Assembly (NCBI GenBank): GCA_014218235.1
Contig: CM024763.1
Coordinates: forward strand, 88,398,244 to 88,462,243
From: Colocasia esculenta
Lineage: Eukaryota > Streptophyta > Magnoliopsida > Alismatales > Araceae
Length of the DNA stretch: 64,000 nucleotides
Direction: 5' to 3'
Position 1 is the stretch's first letter. Each line of letters opens with the position of its first letter. The notes beneath the pieces are model-generated. The model saw nothing but the letters and a program-made list of their open reading frames with translations. It ran no database searches and had not been told where the DNA came from. Positions 46,189-54,819 of this stretch are shown here, piece after piece. The translations under genes and the position numbers were made by a program.

Positions 46189-49100
46189 TCCACATTTGCA
46201 GGAATGCCTAGCAGCCCAACATCAAAACAAATGGTACTTGGATAGCGGCTGTTCGAGGCACATGACGGGCGACAAAGGTAAATTCTGTTTCCTAGTGGAG
46301 AAAGACGGAGGACAAGTCATTTTTGGAGGTAACAACAAAGGCCAAATCATTGGCACAGGTAATGTTGGTAAGTGTACCTCCAATTCAATTGAAAATGTAC
46401 TGTTGGTTGATGGCCTTAATCACAACTTGCTTAGCATAAGTCAATTGTGTGATAGAGGTCACAACGTCATGTTTGAATCAAATTCATGTCAAATTGTTGA
46501 TAAAGAAACAGGAAGTGTAAAATTTTCTGGAAAAAGAGTGAATAACATTTACTTAGTTGACTTAGATGATCCAGAAAATGACAACTTGTGTCTTGTTGCA
46601 AATAGACAGGATGAATTGACCCTGTGGCATCGTAGGCTTGGCCATGCGAGCTACAACGTGTTGCACAAGATCATGAAGCTCAAATTGGTAAGTGGACTTC
46701 CTGACATTTCTTTTAACAACAATGAAAGTTTTTGTGATGCATGTGCACAGGGAAAACAGACCCGGAAGTCTTTCAAATCTAAAGCACCGGTAAGCACATC
46801 TAAACCATATGAACTGTTGCACATGGACCTTTTTGGACCAACTAGAACTCTAAGTCTCAATGGCAAACGTTTTGGTTTTGTCATTGTAGATGATTTTTCT
46901 AGGTTCACATGGGTCAAATTCTTGGCACACAAAAGTGAAACACTTACAATCTTCCAAGAATTCTTTAACAAGATTGAGCATGGCAATGTGAATAAAATAT
47001 GCTCAATCCGCACCGATCACGGGGGAGAATTTGATAACAATGCATTTTCTGATTTTTGCAGGCACCAAGGGATTGAACATCTGTTCTCTTCCCCAAGGAC
47101 TCCAGAACAAAATGGAGTAGTGGAGAGGAAAAACAGAACATTGGTGGAAATGGCTCGCACTCTTCTAGTTGAAGGCCAACTCTCCAAAAGCTTTTGGGCA
47201 GAAGCGGTGAACACTTCGTGCTACATTCTAAACAGAGCCATGGTAAGACCTGTGATAAAGAAAACCCCCTACCAGTTGTTGAAAGGTAAGAAACCCAACC
47301 TTGGGTACTTCCGAGTTTTTGGCTCAAAGGTATTTATTCATAACAATGATAAATCTGATTTAGATAAATTTGAAGCCAAAAGTGATCAAGGTGTTTTTCT
47401 AGGCTACTCAGAACACTCTAGGGCATATAGGGTGTTTAACAATAAAACACGCACTGTGGAAGAAACTCCACATGTTATTTTTGATGAGACTTATGCCAAA
47501 TCTAACAGCTTGAATGTTAACAGGACTGGAAAAGAGGATGAAGGGACATCGCTCAAGGATCTACAAGTCAAAGCAAAAGACAAATCTGAAGAAGATTCCA
47601 AGACCAAAGGTGGATATCTTCACAGGGACTACGATGAAGATGATGAAATTGCATTCAGAAAACAAGATGAAACACTTGAAGAGAATCCACCAGAAAGTGA
47701 ACCTCCTGAAGAACTACACTCACAAGATCAAATTCCTCAAGGACAAGATACTCCCGGCCCTTCAACAATCACAAATGTGAGGTATTCCAAAGATCACCCA
47801 CTTGATGATGTGATAGGTAGTTTAAATGATTCTGTTCAAACAAGGTCTCAAGTAAGAAAAATAATTGAACATGATCTTTTTGCTTTTGTTTCTCAAGTGG
47901 AACCCAAAAATGTTGAAGAAGCCTTAAAAGATAACTCATGGATTGATGCTATGCATGAGGAACTTGGTCAATTTCAAAGAAATAATGTATGGAGTTTAGT
48001 TCCTAGAACCCCTGAAATTTCTATCATAGGAACTAGATGGGTGTTTAGGAATAAACTTAATGAAGAAGGAAAAGTGGTCAGAAATAAAGCAAGACTCGTA
48101 GCAAAAGGATATAGTCAAGAGTTTGGTGTAGACTTTGAAGAGTCCTTTGCTCCTGTAGCCAGGTTAGAAGCAGTCAGAATTTTATTGGCATATGCATGCT
48201 CCCATAAGTTCAAACTTTATCAAATGGATGTTAAAACTGCTTTCTTAAATGGCTATATCAAAGAAGAAGTCTATGTCTCTCAACCACCAGGTTTTGAAAA
48301 TTCTGAAATGCCTAACCATGTGTATAAATTGCACAAAGCTCTTTATGGTTTGAAACAGGCACCTCGAGCTTGGTATGATAGACTAAGCAATTTTCTGGTA
48401 AGCAAGAACTACTCAAGAGGTAAAGTAGACCAAACACTCTTCACTAAGAAAGTTCGCAATCACATAATTGTTGTTCAAGTTTATGTGGACGATATCATAT
48501 TTGGTTCTACTAACCCTTCACTGTGTGAAGAATTTTCTAAACACATGCACAGTGAATTTGAGATGAGTCTAATGGGGGAGCTTCAATTCTTTCTTGGTTT
48601 GCAGGTGAAACAACATAAAGACGGATTCTTCATAAATCAAGAAAAATATGTCAAAGAGCTTCTCAAACGATTTCAATTTGAGCAAGCTAAACCGGCCTCC
48701 ACCCCAATGAGCACAAGCATCAAATTGGAAAATGATGAGAAAGGTAAACCGGTAGATGCAAAGCACTTCCGAGGTATGATTGGCTCACTCCTTTATCTTA
48801 CTGCAAGTAGACCGGATATTCAATATAGTGTTTGCCTTTGTGCTAGATACCAATCTAGTCCAAAGGAAAGCCATTTAATTGCAGTCAAGAGAATTTTCCG
48901 ATATCTCTCTGGCACATGCAATTTGGGTTTTTGGTACCCAGCAGGCAGTAGTTTTGATTTGATCTCATATTCTGATGCTGATTATGCTGGATGTAAACTT
49001 GATAGAAAAAGCACTAGTGGATATTGCCAATTCCTTGGCGGTTGCATGGTTTCGTGGGCATCCAAGAAACAACACTCGGTTGCACTCTCCACTGCAGAGG

Positions 49101-49426
49101 CAGAATATGTCGCTGCAGGAAGTTGTGCAGCTCAAGTGTTGTGGATCAAAAGTCAGTTAGCTGACTATAATGTTCAAATTGGATGCACACCTATCCTATG
49201 TGACAACACAAGTGCTATCAACCTTTCAAAAAACCCTGTCCAACACTCACGGACTAAACACATTGAAATCCGTCATCATTTCTTGAGAGATGAAGTTGCC
49301 AATAAAACCTTGGAACTTATTTTCATTCCCACAGAAAAACAATTGGCTGATATTTTCACCAAACCCTTGTCTGAAGATAGATTCACATCCTTAAGAAGAG
49401 AATTGGGTTTGTGTAAAATGCAATGA
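46181..49426 (+). CDS. Sirevirus pol: protease, integrase, reverse transcriptase, RNase H
   Basis: An uninterrupted frame of 1,081 codons in the copia domain order. Protease: WYLDSGCSRHMTG (Asp near residue 21). Integrase: zinc residues HRRLGH and CDACAQGK (about 150-190), then MDLFGP (about 216), RTDHGGEF (about 278) and PEQNGVVERKNRT (about 309). Reverse transcriptase: GTRWVFRNK (about 617), MDVKTAFLNG (about 681) and the catalytic YVDDIIFG (about 768). RNase H: YSDADYAGC (about 930), STAEAEY, and the C-terminal ADIFTKPL (about 1059). All catalytic residues I can check are present. There is no ATG at the start (first codon TTG), so it must be made as gag-pol by frameshift, or gag carries an indel. 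The gene could supply enzymes to relatives. Confidence 0.95.
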   Translation: MSDPHLQECLAAQHQNKWYLDSGCSRHMTGDKGKFCFLVEKDGGQVIFGGNNKGQIIGTGNVGKCTSNSIENVLLVDGLNHNLLSISQLCDRGHNVMFESNSCQIVDKETGSVKFSGKRVNNIYLVDLDDPENDNLCLVANRQDELTLWHRRLGHASYNVLHKIMKLKLVSGLPDISFNNNESFCDACAQGKQTRKSFKSKAPVSTSKPYELLHMDLFGPTRTLSLNGKRFGFVIVDDFSRFTWVKFLAHKSETLTIFQEFFNKIEHGNVNKICSIRTDHGGEFDNNAFSDFCRHQGIEHLFSSPRTPEQNGVVERKNRTLVEMARTLLVEGQLSKSFWAEAVNTSCYILNRAMVRPVIKKTPYQLLKGKKPNLGYFRVFGSKVFIHNNDKSDLDKFEAKSDQGVFLGYSEHSRAYRVFNNKTRTVEETPHVIFDETYAKSNSLNVNRTGKEDEGTSLKDLQVKAKDKSEEDSKTKGGYLHRDYDEDDEIAFRKQDETLEENPPESEPPEELHSQDQIPQGQDTPGPSTITNVRYSKDHPLDDVIGSLNDSVQTRSQVRKIIEHDLFAFVSQVEPKNVEEALKDNSWIDAMHEELGQFQRNNVWSLVPRTPEISIIGTRWVFRNKLNEEGKVVRNKARLVAKGYSQEFGVDFEESFAPVARLEAVRILLAYACSHKFKLYQMDVKTAFLNGYIKEEVYVSQPPGFENSEMPNHVYKLHKALYGLKQAPRAWYDRLSNFLVSKNYSRGKVDQTLFTKKVRNHIIVVQVYVDDIIFGSTNPSLCEEFSKHMHSEFEMSLMGELQFFLGLQVKQHKDGFFINQEKYVKELLKRFQFEQAKPASTPMSTSIKLENDEKGKPVDAKHFRGMIGSLLYLTASRPDIQYSVCLCARYQSSPKESHLIAVKRIFRYLSGTCNLGFWYPAGSSFDLISYSDADYAGCKLDRKSTSGYCQFLGGCMVSWASKKQHSVALSTAEAEYVAAGSCAAQVLWIKSQLADYNVQIGCTPILCDNTSAINLSKNPVQHSRTKHIEIRHHFLRDEVANKTLELIFIPTEKQLADIFTKPLSEDRFTSLRRELGLCKMQ

Positions 49427-51344
49427 AACTAACTATCCATATTGGAGTACATGCTCTTTATGTGTGAATGACTATGTGGTATATCAAATGGTGAACTGTG
49501 GAAGAACAAGTTCGGCTTGTTTGGAAACTATCATCATGCGTGAGAAATATTCTCCGCCAAGTATCAATAGTCCCATTTCATATAAAGGCCCTGTACTTCA
49601 CATAGGATTTTTAGTTTCCTTACATTTTATCATGTTAACTCCATGAAACAATGCTTTTTCTGTGACCATGTGCTTGTGTATGACTTTCCTTTCATGAACA
49701 TGTTTGTCTTGTATCAAATGCTTGTGTGAATCCTTGCTTGGATGTTGTGTCAACACGTGCACACACTATGGGGGAGTGAGTTAAGGATAGATGAGTATTT
49801 TCTTGAGGAAACTCTTCCTACATCTTCTTGTTGAATTCTCACTTCCTTGAACTCAATGTGCAATCAATCTAAAACCAGAAAAATCCAATCTGTTCATATC
49901 TGTCGACAGACTCATTCCATCTGTCGACAGGTACACTCAGTCTTGTTCTGACAGAAACTTCAATTCATCAGTCTGTGTGCATCTGTCGACAGACAGATTC
50001 CTTCTGTCGACAGATACACACATTCTTCCTTATTTTTCAATTCCTTCTTCATACTTTTCAAGAAAGTGTTCCTTACTTGATTTAAAGGTAAACCTTGGTT
50101 TGTTTGTGTGCAATATAACCTTTCATATCCACTTCATGTCAAAGTCGTGAACCAAGTCTAAATGTTGTTTGATGCAACACTTGATTGAGGTCTTTTTAGA
50201 TCATTTTGAACACAATGAGCAAACCAAATGATTTTTAAACATCTCCTTTGAATAACTCCCTTGTCGTTAAACATGAATCTAAAATGATTTGAAAAATCAG
50301 AAAGCTCTTGAATTTAATGTTCTACATTACAACTTGCCTAAAGAAATCTCATGTACTTGACAAAAAGCAAAAATAATAATAAAAAAAAGGAGAAAAGCTA
50401 CCTATTTCTTCGGTTCAATCAACAAATTTATCTTTCATTTGTGGGATGGAGGTAGAGCAATGATGAAAATCACTAAGTAACCGGGGACATGGGCATCACC
50501 AATGTCGGTCTTCGCGTCAAAAGGTTGTTTCATTATCTCTATACAATGGCTTGACGGACACTCACATTGAGTAACTGGGGGTATTGGCATCACAAATGTC
50601 TACCTTCACATGAAAAAGTGAAAGTGCTCCTCATTGCCACTCTTTTCCATCTTCGTTGTTTAAAGATTCTAAAATCATACCAGAAATAGAGTGAAGCCTC
50701 CGAAAACTTTTTATGTCAAGTCCAATGTGCTTCTTCGGTAAGACGTTCTTGTGGCCATCTAATTCAATTGTCATCTGACTATCATCTCTATTAAGATGCA
50801 TGTTTTTCTTCAACGGCCTTAATCAAAAGAGTTATTTAATTTTCACTGGCTATTGTGAAATGTGTTCTTCATGATCTAATTAAAGAACTTATCGGTTTTA
50901 ATTCAAAATCATTTTAGATTTGTGTCATGTCTTCATCATAATGGATATGAATTTTTATCTTGCACATACACCCATTTTGCCTTAAAACAACAAATGAACA
51001 CTTGTCCCTTTGAAAAACATTGTCAAAAATCAATTTTTAACCAAAAAGGAGTTATCTGTCGACAGATAGACTGTCATCTGTCGACAGACGACGGCCCAGA
51101 TCCGTTTTTGAACCAAACCCTCGCGCCGGTTCACCTCCTTTTTGTGGGGCCTCTCTTTTAAAACCTCTAAACCCTTCTAAGGCCTCCCACGACCCATTCT
51201 CACCCCTCCTCTCTCGTTCCCTCCTCCTCCTCTCCAAACCCCTCTCTTTCCCCCTTCAGGGCTCCGTCTCCGACGATCCTGCTGCTCCTCGTCTGGGATC
51301 CCTCCACTCTCCCTTCACTCACCATTCTCATCCTTCTTCCTGCG
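49427..51344 (+). other. Post-pol noncoding region with three palindrome pairs
   Basis: No protein gene is recognised. It holds CTGTCGACAG pairs at 49900/49921, 49983/50004 and 51056/51078 (start positions). The first two pairs are 83 bp apart, the same period as in the LTR. Polypurine-like GGGGGAG occurs near 49770 and an AAAAAAAGGAGAAAAG run near 50382. 50460-50620 contains a duplicated segment (GTAACCGGGGACATGGGCATCACCAATGTC against GTAACTGGGGGTATTGGCATCACAAATGTC, each shown here only for comparison of the two halves). Confidence 0.75.
51056..51344 (+). promoter_or_regulatory. LTR-like promoter or splice leader upstream of the env-position ORF
   Basis: A palindrome pair (51056-51065, 51078-51087) is followed by AGACGACGG, exactly as after the last pair in the LTR (43331). 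A TATA-like TTTTAAAA lies at 51156-51163, 69 bp downstream, and a long CT-rich leader runs to the ATG at 51345. The leader also contains a good splice acceptor (CTCTTTCCCCCTTCAG ending at 51259). Either an internal promoter or a spliced subgenomic RNA could express the downstream ORF. Both are inferences from sequence layout. Confidence 0.45.
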
Positions 51345-52571
51345 ATGGCACCCAAATCGAAGCTTCTCGCTCGCCGTCGTCGCGCTCCGACGGACGCCGG
51401 AGAAAGCTCCAGGGCTCCTTCCGAACGTCGCAGCAAGCATCGTGAGGATCGGTTGCCGGAACTCATCGTTCCTCAAGGTCTCCATCTAATCCGACCCATC
51501 GGCACCTTCAAGAAGATTGTCCAATCCCGGTATGTGGACTTCGAGTCCTTAGCACCGATGTTCCCCTCACTCCTACCCTATTTTGACACACAAGGGTGGA
51601 CATCCTTCTTGTACTCCCACTTGCAGTACTCTCCAACTGCCGTCTCCGAGTTCTACAATAACCTAGGGCTTTCCGATCAGGGAGATCTCTACTCTTCGGT
51701 GAAAGGCACTCGTTTTCGCCTCACCGCCAATCTTCTCTCCACAGCCCTCGAAATTCCAAACTCAGGAGTTGAACTCTTCAACTACACTCCCTCTGCTTCT
51801 GAGTACTATGAGCTTCTCACGTTGGAACCTTATGACTCTACCAAGGAGATTGCTCGTCTCAACGCCAACTCCTTTCCTCCTCTAATCCGGATGATCCATC
51901 ACATCTTCACTACCTTGATCGTCCCGAAGGATGGAAGTCGAGAGTTAGTCACCGAGGTCCATAAATCCTTGTTCATATTTTTCCTCAAGTGTCAAGAAAT
52001 CAATCTGCCTGAACTCATGATAAGCCTCATCCGTCGGTGTTTCTCTAACACCAAAAGATCAATGCCATATGCTTGCCCCATCACTTCTCTTCTTATTTTC
52101 CTTGGCATTCCTATCCCTCCAAGTGAGCTCATCTCATTAAAGTCCCGAAGTGCTTTTGATCTCACTGCTGCCAACCGCATGGGCTACAAGATTGTAGACG
52201 GTGTAGTCACAAGGACTCTCAAGGGAAAGGAACCACAAGGAGCTGAAGAGTCAACTGATGAAGAAGACAATGAAGCCGATGAAGCAAATGAAGGCAGTGA
52301 TGAAGAACCTCAGGATGAGCAAATGCCTGACCAAGCTCAAGAATTTGATGATGTACCTGTGCCTCAAGAACAATCCATTCGTGATTACTTGGCACAAATC
52401 CATCAAGAAATGATCTCAGGATTTGCTCAGATGACTTCAAGATTTGATCAAGTGGATGCTCGCCTCAACACTCTGGATGACCGCTTGACCACCTCTACTC
52501 CGAGAGAGATGGATCCCGTCACCCTCCTTCTGCTGGACATGACAATGAATAGAGGGTCTCAGGGTCATTAG
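51345..52571 (+). CDS. Envelope-position ORF3, plant-transposon-type protein, 408 aa
   Basis: An intact ORF downstream of pol, where some Sireviruses carry an env-like gene. The start ATG has G at -3 and +4. Residues 1-40 are Arg/Lys/Ser-rich (ARRRRAPTD, ERRSKHREDR) and look like a nuclear-localising or nucleic-acid-binding tail. Residues about 45-270 resemble the domain annotated as putative plant transposon protein (YVDFESLAPMF, FYNNLGL, VKGTRFRLTANLLSTALEIP). Residues about 295-345 are very acidic and 345-400 form a likely coiled coil (DYLAQIHQEMISGFAQMTSR). I see no signal peptide and no convincing transmembrane helix, so the word envelope describes position only. The function is unknown. 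An open 408-codon frame next to a broken gag suggests it is recent or maintained. Confidence 0.8.
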   Translation: MAPKSKLLARRRRAPTDAGESSRAPSERRSKHREDRLPELIVPQGLHLIRPIGTFKKIVQSRYVDFESLAPMFPSLLPYFDTQGWTSFLYSHLQYSPTAVSEFYNNLGLSDQGDLYSSVKGTRFRLTANLLSTALEIPNSGVELFNYTPSASEYYELLTLEPYDSTKEIARLNANSFPPLIRMIHHIFTTLIVPKDGSRELVTEVHKSLFIFFLKCQEINLPELMISLIRRCFSNTKRSMPYACPITSLLIFLGIPIPPSELISLKSRSAFDLTAANRMGYKIVDGVVTRTLKGKEPQGAEESTDEEDNEADEANEGSDEEPQDEQMPDQAQEFDDVPVPQEQSIRDYLAQIHQEMISGFAQMTSRFDQVDARLNTLDDRLTTSTPREMDPVTLLLLDMTMNRGSQGH

Positions 52572-52778
52572 AGGTCACTAAGAGTCTTAGCTGGGAATTA
52601 GTCTCACTTGTCTAGTCATCTTTTGCTTGTTCATGTTATTTCCCTTTCTTTTGATTTCTATTGAGTCATGTAATGATTATCAAATGTACTGTGAAATTTC
52701 AATGATCAATCAATGAAAACTCAGTTCATGTTTATTTGTCTCCATATGTGCATGACTTGACCTTTTGTATGTTGTCAA

Positions 52779-52842
52779 AAAGGGGAGAACATCAATATAT
52801 GCATCAATTGAATGTTTTTGTCATCATCAAAAAGGGGGAGAT
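52779..52842 (+). promoter_or_regulatory. Repeated polypurine tracts
   Basis: AAAAAGGGGAGAA (about 52778-52790) and AAAAAGGGGGAGA (about 52830-52841) both precede the 3' LTR, the second directly. Multiple polypurine tracts before the 3' LTR are a known Sirevirus trait. The proximal one is the likely plus-strand primer. Confidence 0.8.
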
Positions 52843-54204
52843 TGTTGGGTTTTCCATATATCATGTTTTTGATGATCACATTAACATCCTTGAACATTGA
52901 TTTAATGCAAAATTGATGTGCTAACTAACATGAAAAACACCATGAAAGTGATTGAGTTAAACATTGCTAAATCATACAATGTACATCACTAACAATGTAT
53001 TTGCATGTAGGTGCACAAGCATGAAAGATGGAGCATTGAAGAGGCATTGAAGAATGAGCAAAAAGCACAAATATCTGTCAAAGAGGTGTATCTGTCGACA
53101 GATGCAATGTACCTGTCGACAGATTCATACAGTCATTCCAAGACAGAACTCAGGTTTGCATCTCTGAGTGTATCTGTCGACAGATGCAATGTACCTGTCG
53201 ACAGATTCACACAGTCAACCCAGGACAGAGCTCAGGTTTTCTATTCCTGAGTGCATCTGTCGACAGATGCAAACTGCCTGTCGACAGATACACTCAGAAA
53301 CTCAATTTCCTGAAACCCAGTTCTCAGCCTGAGTGCGCCTGTCGACAGATGCAAGTGCACCTGTCGACAGACGACGGAAACATGAGATTTTGAGTTTCCA
53401 AATCCGGCCCCACTTGGGTGTTTCCTTCCTCCACGACCCCCACCTTTACCTAACACTATATAAGCATCCTTTTGGAGCCAAATTCGCAGAGAGCAGCCTC
53501 CCATCCAAGAGCCTCCAAGGGACCAAGAGGAAAAGCCCCAAATTGCTGCTCTGCTTCAACTTTCCGCCCAGATCGTCGTGGAATCACCATCTATGCGGAG
53601 CTGAAGCCGGATCGTCATCAATTCAACCTTCTACATCGATCAATCTACATCCAATCGAAGTTGAAGAGCGTTTGGACGATCCACGAGAAGAATTCCAACC
53701 GGATTTGTTCCCTAATTCCTAATTCTTCTCCATCTCATAATTTCCATTCCATCGTGTGTGTGTGGTTGTGTTTCGAGCATCCCTTGTGCTTGATTCACGT
53801 ATTTGTGGTTGTTCTGATCGTGTTTCATCAGACAACGTGTGTGTGGTTGAGTTGTTGTGTTGAACTCGCTCATAAGCAGTCGTTTCTGCGTGTGTGTGTG
53901 GACGGTGGATGTAGGATACACGAGTTGTGTACTCCGAACCACCTTAAATCATCGTGTTCTGTGGTTTGTTCGCGTTTTGCGATAGATGATTGGTAGGCAC
54001 GGTGTTCATACGCACGCTTGATTCCCTGTTCTCATTTAGATCAACTCAAGCGGTCTCATACTTAATCGAATTCTAATCAAATTTCATTAGGATCGCTGTA
54101 GCATCGAAAAGAAGCCATCAATAGTTTAAAATTGCCGTAATCTATTCAACCCCCCCCCCCCCCCTTAGAGATTACCGTATTGTGTATTTCCGCATAACCC
54201 TTCA
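52843..54204 (+). repeat. Sirevirus 3' LTR (1,362 bp)
   Basis: Nearly identical to 42802-44166. Its palindromes start at 53092, 53113, 53174, 53195, 53257, 53278, 53339 and 53361, with the same spacing. Here the sixth is the exact CTGTCGACAG, so the variant in the 5' LTR is a post-insertion G-to-A change. TATA is at 53457-53464 and a poly-C run lies near 54150-54165. Confidence 0.95.
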
Positions 54205-54819
54205 TTATCCTTTTAATTCACATGCAATATCGTACATTCTCTTAGACCTCTTAGTCTCACCCCAACCCAGGGCATTCGTCTTCTTTCATCCTCCAAATTT
54301 CTTATTATATTACTTATCAGAGTAAAAAACATCCTAAAAAAATGAATAATCAATATTGCCATGCTATCGCAGCACTTCTATTATGAGAGCTCCGCGCCAG
54401 GAGTCCAAAATTCTCTCCATTTTCATTAAGGTTTGCCATTGGCATGGATACTTTCATGCCCTTCACCCCACCCTAAGTCGATTGCTTTAGAAGACACTGT
54501 CACTATCACAGTCATGCCTGAGGGCACGAAGTCTGTTTCTCCCCTTATTCGGCCGAAGTATGGGTAGTAGAGGAAGTCTGGGCAAGACAACCAACCTAAA
54601 GCCTCCATGATGAAAGGATGTCCTAAAAATAAGGGCAATCAAACAAATGACCAATAAGCATCAAAGACGAATGCATGTCAAGAGCGACAAAGCCCCCGTA
54701 GGATTCAAATGAACCTAGTCGTATGCATGCAAACAAAGCAATCAATCAGGCAATATAACGGGGCAAGGCAAAGAGTGGCAAAGTCCCCGCAGGCTTCAAA
54801 TGACCCGGTCGTACGTATG
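54205..54819. other. Spacer between Sirevirus and family E, with a 91-bp period duplication
   Basis: Starts with the TTATC target copy. No recognised gene: a 70-codon minus frame at 54426-54638 has no family resemblance. Two related segments, 54681-54729 and 54772-54819 (both AGAG(C/T)G(A/G)CAAAG through the GTATG-like end), form an imperfect direct repeat of period about 91 bp. The family E element begins exactly at the end of the second. Confidence 0.6.

Larger units (their letters stand above)
42802..54204 (+). mobile_element. Sirevirus (Ty1/copia) retrotransposon, nearly intact, 11.4 kb
   Basis: Bounded by TGTTGGGTTTTCC and CCGCATAACCCTTCA, with a perfect 5-bp duplication TTATC at 42797-42801 and 54205-54209. 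Order: LTR, primer-binding site, gag, pol (protease-integrase-RT-RNase H), a 3.4-kb post-pol region with an envelope-position ORF, repeated polypurine tracts, LTR. The gag type, the copia domain order and the extra ORF place it with the Sireviruses. By eye the two LTRs differ at about a dozen substitutions and a few length changes over 1.36 kb, so the insertion is recent. pol is open throughout; gag has frameshifts. Confidence 0.93.
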
